Shown here: positions 8,021 through 14,956 of the stretch, piece by piece
How positions within the stretch are numbered: position 1 is the stretch's first letter
Layout of the letters: each line of letters opens with the position of its first letter
Source of the DNA: Kangsaoukella pontilimi
GTDB lineage: Bacteria; Pseudomonadota; Alphaproteobacteria; Rhodobacterales; Rhodobacteraceae
Length of the DNA stretch: 64,000 bases
Assembly: GCF_009830125.1 (NCBI RefSeq)
Contig: NZ_WUPT01000005.1
Span: forward strand, 1 to 64,000
Reading direction: 5' to 3'
Translations under genes and position numbers: made by a program
Notes under the pieces: generated by a model
Databases searched by the model: none
What the model saw: only the letters and a program-made list of their open reading frames with translations
What the model was told of the DNA's origin: nothing

Positions 8021-9304
8021 ATGACTTACGTTCCCAGAACGCCGTTCAGGCGACCGGTAGAGGCTGGCCTTCTGGCCCATGAAACCGCGGCTCAGGCACC
8101 CCTGCCCCCAAAGGGCGTGAACAAGTGGGAAGTGCTCCGCGAAATCGCGGCGGCGCGTGTGGCGCTTGGAGTGTCCGACCGTGCTGTGGGGGTCCTTCAG
8201 ACTCTCCTCAGCTTCCATCCCTCCACCGCGCTCGGCGGTAACGATCATGACCTGATTGTCTACCCATCGAACGCCGCGATCTCCGAGCGGGCCAACGGGA
8301 TGCCGGAATCGACCCTCAGGCGCCATCTCGCGGCACTTGTGAGCGCCGGTCTGATCGTCCGCCGCGACAGCCCCAACGGCAAGCGATTTGCCCGGCGGTA
8401 CGACGGCGAGAAAGAGGCGTTCGGCTTCGATCTTTCACCCCTCGTCCACCGCTACGACGAGTTCTGCCGGATGGCCGAGGCGATCCGCGCCCAGACAGAG
8501 CGTCTGGAGCGCCTCCGCCGCACCGTCAGCCTCATGCGCCGCGACCTGGCTTCTCTGGCCTCCTACGGCGCCGAGACGCGCCCTGACAGGCGCTCTCTCT
8601 GGCAGGAGCTGAACGAACTCGCCCAAAGCGTCAGCCAGGCTCTCCGCCGCGTTCCGGTCTGGGACGAGATGGAGGCATTGGAGCGGGCGCTCGACGCAGC
8701 ACTCAAGACGGCGTCCGCGTTGTTAGAGCCTTGTTCAGAGACTGATGCAAAGATTATGGTCGCCAAAGACGTTCATTCTGAGCGGCACTATCAGACTTCA
8801 AATACAGACTCTTATGCCCTTGAACCTTGCTTAGAAAGCAAAGGGGCGCCGGTTGAAGCCGAAGCGTCTGAGACCGCCGATCGGGAGGCCGGAAGCGAGG
8901 CTATAGACGAAGGTCCGGTTCCGGACTCCGGCGATACCATTCGTGATCTGGACGACGCGCCCCTGCCCCGTCTGCCACTGGGGCTTGTATTAAAGGCCTG
9001 TCCGGAATTCCTGGCGATGTCACCGAACAGAATTGGCCATTGGCACCATTTCGTGCGCGCGGCGGATGTCCTGAGGCCGCAGATGGGCATTTCTCCCAGT
9101 GCCTGGGACGAGGCTTGCCGGGTCATGGGACCTGAGAATGCAGCGGTCGTTCTGGCGGCGATGCTGGAGCGGTTCGAGGAGATCTCAACTCCGGGCGGGT
9201 ATTTGAGGCATCTGACACGAAAGGCGGCAGAGGATGCATTCTCACCCGGCCCGATGGTCATGGCGTTGTTGAATCGGCCGGATGGTGGAAGTTCACAGCT
9301 GTGA
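8021..9304 (+). CDS. repC: RepABC replication initiator RepC
   Basis: 427 residues. The N-terminal winged-helix initiator domain shows the family's GVNKWEVLREIAAARVALGV, VLQTLLSFHP, VYPSNAAISERANGMPESTLRRHLAALV and SPNGKRFARR. A linker around residues 240-320 is variable, then a C-terminal domain follows with MSPNRIGHWHHFVRAADVLRPQMGIS. RepC starts replication, normally at an origin inside its own gene. It begins 174 bases after repB, the gap holding the candidate ctRNA. Its TGA stop lies inside the first parS-like palindrome. Confidence 0.94.
   Translation: MTYVPRTPFRRPVEAGLLAHETAAQAPLPPKGVNKWEVLREIAAARVALGVSDRAVGVLQTLLSFHPSTALGGNDHDLIVYPSNAAISERANGMPESTLRRHLAALVSAGLIVRRDSPNGKRFARRYDGEKEAFGFDLSPLVHRYDEFCRMAEAIRAQTERLERLRRTVSLMRRDLASLASYGAETRPDRRSLWQELNELAQSVSQALRRVPVWDEMEALERALDAALKTASALLEPCSETDAKIMVAKDVHSERHYQTSNTDSYALEPCLESKGAPVEAEASETADREAGSEAIDEGPVPDSGDTIRDLDDAPLPRLPLGLVLKACPEFLAMSPNRIGHWHHFVRAADVLRPQMGISPSAWDEACRVMGPENAAVVLAAMLERFEEISTPGGYLRHLTRKAAEDAFSPGPMVMALLNRPDGGSSQL
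8730..8850. other. AT-richer stretch inside repC, candidate oriV
   Basis: Within the GC-rich repC, bases from about 8730 to 8850 are visibly richer in A and T (runs such as GCAAAGATTATGG and ACTTCAAATACAGACTC) and encode the variable linker of RepC. In studied repABC replicons the origin maps to an AT-rich part of repC, so this is the best local candidate. Composition is the only evidence. Confidence 0.35.
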
Positions 9305-9306
9305 AC
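9291..9306. promoter_or_regulatory. parS-like centromere site 1
   Basis: GTTCACAGCTGTGAAC is a perfect 16-bp palindrome and matches the repABC parS pattern GTTNNNNGCNNNNAAC exactly. It overlaps the repC stop codon. It should be the RepB binding site for partition. Confidence 0.82.
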
Positions 9307-9319
9307 TCGCACCGTCAAA

Positions 9320-9335
9320 GTTCACAGTTGTGAAC
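9320..9335. promoter_or_regulatory. parS-like centromere site 2
   Basis: GTTCACAGTTGTGAAC repeats site 1 with one change in the central GC (GC to GT), 29 bases further on. The pair lies between the convergent ends of repC and the recombinase gene. Confidence 0.72.
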
Positions 9336-9338
9336 TTT

Positions 9339-10481
9339 TCACAAACCGGCAGCGCGCGTCAGGTTCACCCGGAACCTGTCCCGCCGTCTCTGATAGCGGC
9401 GGGTCATTTCGGCGGACGCGTGACCGAGATGTTTTTGGACAAAGCGTTCGTCCACCTCGGCGGAACTTGCGAGACCTGCGCGGAGCGAATGGCCGGAAAA
9501 GAGGGCGAGGCGCTCGGCTTCGGGGATCTCGGACCGAATGCCGCTCTTCAGCACGGTCGCCTTGATGAGCCGGGCGACGTGTTTGTCGGAGAGGCGGGTG
9601 TCCAGTGCCTTCTGACCATCCCGCGAGGTCCGGACAAAAACGGGGCCGAAGTCGATCCGGGCGAAGTGCAGCCATTGCTCGAGCGCGTGGACGGGGCAGG
9701 TCCGGTCGCTGGAGCCGCGGCCGATCTCGACCTCGCGCCAGCCGGTCTTGGAGTTCAGGGTCAGAACCGCGCCGCCGTCTTCGATTTCGATCCAGCCGGC
9801 GCTGTCGAGCGTGTCGTCGCGGTGCATATCGAGGCTTACGATTTCGTTACGTCTGAGGCCGCCTGCGAAACCGATCAGAAGGATTGCGCGGTCGCGCAGT
9901 CCGCGAAGGTCGGCGGGCAGTGTCGCGACCATGGCGAGGATCTCATGCGGAAGGATAGCTTCCTTCTGAGTGGGCGGTCGCGCGTGTTTCCGGCGAATGC
10001 CCGCGAGAACGGTGGCGATGTGCCGATTCCCACGGTCCAGCGGCATCCCGCGTTGGGCGTAATTCCAGGAAAGGCCGGAGAGGCGCCGCTCGATCGTTGC
10101 AACCGAGAGGCGGGGAGACCCGTCGGATGGTGCGGCGAGGTCGGCCAGATAAAGCCCGATCAGTTCCGGTGAGGGCGGAACAGGGCCGGTTCCCCGAAGG
10201 CGGCACCAGCGCGCGAAATGCGCCCAGTCGGCGGCATAGGCCTTGGCGGTGTTTTCGGCAGTCGAAGCCAGCGCATAGTCGCGCGCCGTTTCAACAAGCC
10301 GGTCGAGCGCGCCGGACCCGGCAACATGCGCGGGCAGGGAGGGCTCGTCCGCGGGATCGTTTCCGTCAGTGTCGTCGGTATCTGTGCTCAAGGGCAGGGT
10401 CCTTGCCGCGTCGGACGAAAGGCGTTGAATGCGCGGAACCATGGCCGAAAGTGGTGGTGTGGAAGGCGTTCTGGGGTGCAT
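9339..10481 (-). CDS. Tyrosine recombinase (phage-integrase family), probable plasmid resolvase
   Basis: 380 residues. The N-terminal SAM-like core-binding domain spans about 60-190 (STAENTAKAYAADWAHFARWC). The catalytic domain has Arg in GGLRRNEIVSLD, His-x-x-Arg in GHSLRAG, His in HLGHAS and the nucleophile Tyr in TRRYQRRRD, so the active site is complete. It converges on repC with the parS pair between their ends. A strong dyad lies 24-61 bases upstream of its start and looks like its own crossover site. Position in the replicon core suggests multimer resolution rather than phage integration; this is inference. Confidence 0.88.
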   Translation of the reverse strand: MHPRTPSTPPLSAMVPRIQRLSSDAARTLPLSTDTDDTDGNDPADEPSLPAHVAGSGALDRLVETARDYALASTAENTAKAYAADWAHFARWCRLRGTGPVPPSPELIGLYLADLAAPSDGSPRLSVATIERRLSGLSWNYAQRGMPLDRGNRHIATVLAGIRRKHARPPTQKEAILPHEILAMVATLPADLRGLRDRAILLIGFAGGLRRNEIVSLDMHRDDTLDSAGWIEIEDGGAVLTLNSKTGWREVEIGRGSSDRTCPVHALEQWLHFARIDFGPVFVRTSRDGQKALDTRLSDKHVARLIKATVLKSGIRSEIPEAERLALFSGHSLRAGLASSAEVDERFVQKHLGHASAEMTRRYQRRRDRFRVNLTRAAGL

Positions 10482-10505
10482 TTGCGCATGGTTGCGACCT
10501 TAAGC

Positions 10506-10544
10506 CATTCATGTCCGATAATGCAAGATTATTGGACATAAACG
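10506..10544. other. Candidate crossover (resolution) site of the tyrosine recombinase
   Basis: Arms TGTCCGATAAT (10512-10522) and ATTATTGGACA (10528-10538) are inverted copies with 10 of 11 matches around GCAAG. The symmetry extends outward to 14 of 17. Two inverted arms of about 10-11 bp around a 5-7 bp centre is the layout of XerCD/Cre-type core sites. It lies in the divergent promoter region of the recombinase and the DUF1403-type gene, so it could also be a regulatory operator. Confidence 0.55.
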
Positions 10545-10615
10545 AATCCGGCAGGGTAGGGCGGTTTATACAGTATCTTGTAGGAGAAAGCGCCGCCTTA
10601 CGTTAGTCTTGTGGC

Positions 10616-11506
10616 ATGACATATCAGGCCACAGACATCCCGGCGGGTGATCAGACAGTATCCCAGCCCCGGTCCCAGGTCACGCCCGGCTATGGCGAAA
10701 CGCTTGAAGATGTGGCGTTTTTGTCAGGTGCGGCGCTGGCGCGTCTCGATCTTTTGCTGACGCGGCCCGATGTGCCTCTGTCGTTGCTGAGAGAGCGGCT
10801 TGCACTGACCGCCGCTGAGGCCTGCGTGACACATCAGGGTCGACCGGAGCGGGTGGCGGAGTTACGCGATGCGCTGGCCTTTCTGCAGCCCGGAGACAGC
10901 CCCGGACCGGCGGGCGAGGTCTATCGGGCGTGGCATCTGGCAATCGGGCGGCGCGGGCCAATGGGTTCGCTGGAGCGGGCATTGCCGGGATATGATCCGC
11001 AGGAGGTCCGTGCGTGGGCTGGCGAGACCGAGGGCGGCCCGGTGCGGCGTGCGGCATCCGTGTTGCAGCGGGTTGTCGAGCGCCAGCCACGCGATCCGGT
11101 TGCGGCGCTGCTATGTGCCGAAGCGGCCCTGTCGGCGGCGCTTGGCTGGTCCCGAACGCTGCCTGTTCTGACGCTTGGGCTGAGGCGCGCGGACCTGCGC
11201 AGAACGGCGGACGATCTGCGGCTGGTCTGTCATCGGGCGATTGCGTCGGCGGAGGCCGTGGTGACGCGCGAGGCGTCGGACCTGACGCGCCGGGCGGCGC
11301 GCCTGACGGCTGTTGCGCCCAAGCTGAGGGCGAAGGGGGCCGGGGAGGCCGTAGCGCTGTTCCTGACCTCTGACGCCGTCGCGCCCGCCGCGCTGACCGC
11401 GCTCCGGTCCCCGCGCGCGGCGCGGCGGTTCTGCGACAGGCTGGTGGAGCTTGGCGCGGTGCGCGAGCTGACCGGGCGCGACTCGTTCCGGCTGTACGGG
11501 GTCTGA
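10616..11506 (+). CDS. DUF1403-type plasmid-associated protein
   Basis: 296-residue protein rich in Ala, Leu and Arg, with no signal peptide. Features such as GYGETLEDVAFLSGAALARLDLLL, LRERLALTAAEACVTHQGR and AALLCAEAALSAALGWSRTLPVL recall the DUF1403 family, whose members typically lie beside ScpB-like genes on alphaproteobacterial repABC plasmids. The C-terminus (SDAVAPAALTALRSPRAARRFCDRLVELG) reads like a helix-turn-helix region. No function is established that I know of; a role in plasmid maintenance is inferred from the neighbours. The ScpB-like gene follows 5 bases after its stop. Confidence 0.78.
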   Translation: MTYQATDIPAGDQTVSQPRSQVTPGYGETLEDVAFLSGAALARLDLLLTRPDVPLSLLRERLALTAAEACVTHQGRPERVAELRDALAFLQPGDSPGPAGEVYRAWHLAIGRRGPMGSLERALPGYDPQEVRAWAGETEGGPVRRAASVLQRVVERQPRDPVAALLCAEAALSAALGWSRTLPVLTLGLRRADLRRTADDLRLVCHRAIASAEAVVTREASDLTRRAARLTAVAPKLRAKGAGEAVALFLTSDAVAPAALTALRSPRAARRFCDRLVELGAVRELTGRDSFRLYGV

Positions 11507-11511
11507 GTCGT

Positions 11512-12174
11512 ATGAGCATGGCCAGCGAAAGTGGGAACCGGTTTCGCGGTTCGGACATGCGACCCAGAAAGGCGACCGAGGACAACGCCGAACACGATCT
11601 GGACCGAGAGCTGGACGACCTGCCGCCCGATCTGCGCTGGCGCGAATGGATGCGGCGCGTCGAGGCTGTGCTGTTCGCCAGCGCGTCGCCGGTGCCCCGC
11701 GAGGATCTGGCGCGCGTCGTGGGGCAGGGGGTTTCCGTCGATCTGGTGCTGCAGGACCTTGCCGCCGATCTGGAAGGGCGGGCCTTTGAGGTGGCGCATG
11801 TGCCGGGGGGCTGGGTTCTGAGGACGCGGGCGGCATATGGCGCTGCCGTCAGGGCGGCGGCGGATGTGGGCGGTCAGATGCTCGACCTTGGCGAGTTCGA
11901 TGTCGCGGTTCTGGCGGCGATTGCCTATCACCAGCCGGTCACGCGGGACGGGCTGGCGGAGATCTTCGGCAAAGACATCAGCCGCGACCTGATCGGGCGG
12001 CTTCATGCACGCGGGCTGATCGGGACGGGGCCGCGGTCGCCGCAGAGGGGGGCGCCCTATACCTATGTGACGACCGAGCAGTTTTTGGTCGCCTTCGACC
12101 TAGAGTCGCTCAATGACTTACCTGATCGGGAGCAGCTGGAAGATGCAGGGGTGTTGTCTGCAACGGGGGCTTGA
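11512..12174 (+). CDS. ScpB-like segregation/condensation protein
   Basis: 220 residues with the two winged-helix repeats of ScpB: VEAVLFASASPVPREDLARVVG (about 44-66), then FDVAVLAAIAYHQPVTRDGLAEIFGKDIS (about 128-156) and RGAPYTYVTTEQFL. ScpB is the kleisin-associated subunit of SMC condensin, but no scpA or smc is nearby. This is the plasmid-borne, repABC-linked subtype and probably acts in replicon maintenance or segregation. It is likely co-transcribed with the DUF1403-type gene. The in-frame ATGs at 11518 and 11557 are alternatives to the ATG used. Confidence 0.82.
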   Translation: MSMASESGNRFRGSDMRPRKATEDNAEHDLDRELDDLPPDLRWREWMRRVEAVLFASASPVPREDLARVVGQGVSVDLVLQDLAADLEGRAFEVAHVPGGWVLRTRAAYGAAVRAAADVGGQMLDLGEFDVAVLAAIAYHQPVTRDGLAEIFGKDISRDLIGRLHARGLIGTGPRSPQRGAPYTYVTTEQFLVAFDLESLNDLPDREQLEDAGVLSATGA

Positions 12175-12203
12175 GCAGGTCCGCTGAAACCAAGCAGACA
12201 TCC

Positions 12204-13076
12204 CTATTTCCTGTTCGCAGCATCGGCGCGCGCGCAGATCGGTTCGAGGGTGGTCCAGATGTCATCCACGACTTCTGCGAGGCTGACGCCTTCGATCTCT
12301 GTCGCCTCGGAATAGGCACGCCACTGTGCGGCCTTCGTCGCGTCGGTTGCGAACGCCTGGGACAGGCCCGGTGGCCGCTCGTGCGGCACCTCCGTTTGGC
12401 GCCGCTCAAAAGTCATCTCTATGCTGGCTAGCATGTCATCTGGATGGAGATCGATGGCTTTCGGCAGCGCCCAAAGGTCGTAGTAGTCCTTCATCCGACC
12501 GTTGATGACACCGAGTGCGACGACTGCCTGAAACTTCTCCGCGATGACCGTCTCAGGCGAGTAGGCACGCACCGTTGCCGTGGGAAAGTCGAGCAGGGAG
12601 CCATAGTCGAGCGTGTAGTCGGGATTTCCGAGCGCGTCTCCGAACCCGACATCGATCGTGATCGGGATGCGCGTCTTCTCTAGGTAGGCGACCGTCCTGA
12701 GGCGCATACCGCCGTAGACCTGATCTTCGCGGATCGGGGCTGCCGTGAGACTGGCGTCGTCAAAGATCAGGCCGTCATCCGCGTCGATTGCGAGAATTTC
12801 GCCGATGGTCTTTTTCAGGGTCGCCTCGTCCTCGGCGCCGAACGACAGGAAGTCGATGTCTCGGGTGAACCGGCCTCTGTCCTTCGTCCAGAGAGTCACG
12901 AGCATCCCGCCCTTCAAGACGAACCGATCGCGGTGTGCCGACACCGACAGTCGGTAGATGAGCCGTTCCAGTCCGAATGCGACCAGTACCACGTCGAAGG
13001 CCTGTCCCTCCGATCGTGCGAGGTTCAGCAGTCTCTGACGCACCGATGCGGCGACATTCCTGTGTTTGTCAGCCAT
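12204..13076 (-). CDS. AbiEii-type nucleotidyltransferase toxin
   Basis: 290 residues. The nucleotidyltransferase core is clear: FVLKGGMLVTLW (about 50-61) and the catalytic TRDIDFLSFG (about 70-79), then SLTAAPIREDQVYGGMRL and ARPYSPET-like segments including SPETVIAEKFQAVVALG. AbiEii toxins are type IV-type toxin-antitoxin effectors that transfer nucleotides (GTP-binding in studied examples) and cause bacteriostasis or phage abortive infection. The start overlaps the end of the antitoxin gene by 8 bases. Beside repABC the pair probably also stabilises the replicon. Confidence 0.88.
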   Translation of the reverse strand: MADKHRNVAASVRQRLLNLARSEGQAFDVVLVAFGLERLIYRLSVSAHRDRFVLKGGMLVTLWTKDRGRFTRDIDFLSFGAEDEATLKKTIGEILAIDADDGLIFDDASLTAAPIREDQVYGGMRLRTVAYLEKTRIPITIDVGFGDALGNPDYTLDYGSLLDFPTATVRAYSPETVIAEKFQAVVALGVINGRMKDYYDLWALPKAIDLHPDDMLASIEMTFERRQTEVPHERPPGLSQAFATDATKAAQWRAYSEATEIEGVSLAEVVDDIWTTLEPICARADAANRK

Positions 13077-13686
13077 TCGACGTCACGGCCTCAAGGTAGG
13101 GACGCATCTGGTTCCAGGCGCTGTAGGTGCGCGCAGCCTCGGCAATGGCTGACGGGGTCGCCTTGCGCTGTTCGATCGCGGCCTTGAGCGCCTCTATGGC
13201 GACCGATCGATCGACGAGGCGCTTGTTTCGGAATGCGTCGGCCAGCGTCTTGGGTATCGAGTACATTCTGATCGTCGCCCCGCCCATCTGGTGGTCCTCG
13301 ATACCGCTGGAGAAATAGGGTTCGCGAAACCGGACGGTTCGGATTTTCGGATAGGTGATCTTTGGTTCCCAGTCCCTGGCGCCAATGGCGATCCAGACAC
13401 GTCGCGGAAGTTGATCTGTCAGGCCGTGGAACGCCAGTGCCGATGTGAGGCAGATGACGGCCTTGGGCGCGCGCTTGGCGACTTCGATGAGAGTTTCATG
13501 CGTATCGGGGGTGCTGTCGGGCAGGCTATAGAGTCCTCGACCAAGCCGGAGGATGTCTCCGGACTGCACCGAGCGGGAGATTGTTGCCGCTGACACGCCC
13601 ACAGCCTCAAGATCCCGTGCCCGCGCCGGCGCATGGGACTCCAGATATTCAAGGAGGCGCTGCCTCTGTGTCGGATCTCGGGGCAT
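13069..13686 (-). CDS. AbiEi-type antitoxin/transcriptional repressor
   Basis: 205 residues. The N-terminal winged helix (RQRLLEYLESHAPARARDLEAVGVSAATISR, GDILRLGRGLYSLP) is followed by the AbiEi C-terminal domain (VICLTSALAFHGLTDQLPRRVWIAI, IRMYSIPKTLADAFRNKRLVD). AbiEi antitoxins neutralise AbiEii and repress their own promoter. I use the ATG at 13686 (MPRDPTQRQ) because GAGG lies 9 bases upstream and because longer forms would run through the palindrome described at 13695-13727. Confidence 0.87.
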   Translation of the reverse strand: MPRDPTQRQRLLEYLESHAPARARDLEAVGVSAATISRSVQSGDILRLGRGLYSLPDSTPDTHETLIEVAKRAPKAVICLTSALAFHGLTDQLPRRVWIAIGARDWEPKITYPKIRTVRFREPYFSSGIEDHQMGGATIRMYSIPKTLADAFRNKRLVDRSVAIEALKAAIEQRKATPSAIAEAARTYSAWNQMRPYLEAVTSNG

Positions 13687-13694
13687 TGATAGAT

Positions 13695-13727
13695 AACCTC
13701 GGACAAAATCGATTTTCGTCTGAGGTT
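13695..13727. promoter_or_regulatory. Near-perfect 33-bp palindrome upstream of abiEi, candidate operator
   Basis: Outer arms AACCTC and GAGGTT, inner GGAC/GTCT and a central AAAATCGATTTT make an inverted repeat broken by one substitution and one single-base offset. It ends 8 bases before the abiEi start codon. AbiEi proteins are known to autoregulate by binding inverted repeats in their promoter, so this is the expected operator. Confidence 0.65.
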
Positions 13728-13821
13728 TTCTAACACACATACACTGCGACTGCCAAGACTGCAGAGCATCCTCCAAACAGCCACTTCCTGCAGAGAGGGC
13801 GGGAAGCGGTCCTTGCAGATG

Positions 13822-14186
13822 TCAGCTGCAGGGGAAAATGGTGAAACACCATGCCGGGTGGCACTTCTGGCAGACCATCAGGCGAGGGAAGCGCGCAGGA
13901 ATTTCGCCCAAGACGGTCAGTATCTTTCTATGTTTGCAATCCTTGATCGGCATCAGTCCGTTGCAGGTCGGACAGGCACGGCAGAACGAACTCAATGGTC
14001 CAACTGCCGCTCAATGATGGTCTTCTGAACCTCTTTCATGATCGCATTGCCGCCTTCGATCGATCAGCCGAGCTTACCGTTGGCCACACGATCAAGATCC
14101 GTCACTATCATCAATTCCTTGCGATATTCATTCTCAATCGGGTCAACGGCTTTCAATGTAATGCGCCAATGCATTCGCGGCTCCAT
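13822..14186 (-). pseudogene. Decayed ISKra4-like transposase, N-terminal fragment
   Basis: Read leftward from 14186 the frame gives MHWRITLKAVDPIENEY and LDRVANGKLG, then a stop, then SIEGGNAIMKEVQKTIIERQ, another stop, then after a frame change RACPTCNGLMPIKDCKHRKI and RLMVCQKCHP. The order (MKWRI-like start, S-I-E-x-G-x-A-I-M helix, CPxC, IKDxxxRKI, CQxCHP) is what I know from ISKra4-family transposases. At least two in-frame stops and one frameshift within 120 codons, and no C-terminal catalytic part, show it is dead. It marks past transposition next to the AbiE locus; no terminal inverted repeats were found. Together with the upstream 92 bases this fills most of the gene-poor stretch 13687-14278. 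Confidence 0.65.
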
Positions 14187-14278
14187 AGTGATAATCTGCG
14201 CAGACCAGGACCATCTTATAACCTCGCTTTCACCCCGTGATTTTGAACGGTCCCGTTGCGTTGAAGGGAATCCAGCGA

Positions 14279-14956
14279 ATGCCGGATAGGACACCGTCGG
14301 CCGAGATTTTCAGCGACGCTCTTCGCGAGGGGCTGCGCAAGGTGGGTCATATCCGGACTCTTGCCAGGGGGGAGCCGCTTTTTCGGCAGGGCGAACCGGG
14401 GGAGTTCGTTTTCGTCGTCGACGAGGGGCTGATCGAGATCAGCGTGACGTCGGCGGGAGGGCGTAAATCGGTTCTGGCCCATTGCGGTCCGGGCGAGGTT
14501 CTGGGCGAGATCTCGGCGCTGGACGGCAAGCCGCGGAGCGCGGACGCGGTGGCGGTCAAGCCGGGCGTCGGGCGCATGGTGCATCGGAGCGAATTGCTGG
14601 GCTATCTGGCCGGGAACCCCGAGGCGATGCAGGCGCTGATCGAGGCGCTTTGCGCGCGGATCCGGAACGCGTCGGACCGGTTCGCCACGGTGGCGATCAC
14701 CCATGCGGGCGCGCGGCTTGCCTCGTGTCTCTTGGGGCTTGCCGAGAAATGGGGCAAGGCGGACGCGGATGGCGATGTGACGATCATGCTGGCTTTCTCG
14801 CAGTCCGAGATCGGCGCGCTGGCCGGTCTTGCCCGCGAGAACGTAAGCCGGCATCTGGCGCGGCTGACGCGGGACGGCGTCTTGTCGGTGACCGAGGGGA
14901 TCATCGTACTGCACGACATGGACGCGCTGGAGCGGATGCTGGAGGCGGGCGGCTAG
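14279..14956 (+). CDS. Crp/Fnr-family transcriptional regulator
   Basis: 225 residues. The cyclic-nucleotide-binding domain spans about 15-120 (RGEPLFRQGEPGEFVFVVDEGLIEI, PGEVLGEISALDGKPRSADAVA). The C-terminal Crp-type HTH is AFSQSEIGALAGLARENVSRHLARLTRDGVL. There is no Fnr-type N-terminal Cys cluster, so O2 sensing by an Fe-S cluster is unlikely; the GEISALxGxPRSA stretch resembles the cAMP phosphate-binding cassette. AAGGGA 8 bases upstream sets the ATG at 14279. It is convergent with, and shares the CTAG stop overlap of, a class III nucleotide cyclase gene, its plausible signal source. Confidence 0.85.
   Translation: MPDRTPSAEIFSDALREGLRKVGHIRTLARGEPLFRQGEPGEFVFVVDEGLIEISVTSAGGRKSVLAHCGPGEVLGEISALDGKPRSADAVAVKPGVGRMVHRSELLGYLAGNPEAMQALIEALCARIRNASDRFATVAITHAGARLASCLLGLAEKWGKADADGDVTIMLAFSQSEIGALAGLARENVSRHLARLTRDGVLSVTEGIIVLHDMDALERMLEAGG

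Noticed and set aside
14237-14278. Upstream start for the Crp/Fnr regulator (ATG at 14237)
   Set aside because: No SD, and it adds residues unlike the family; the ATG at 14279 has AAGGGA at good distance.
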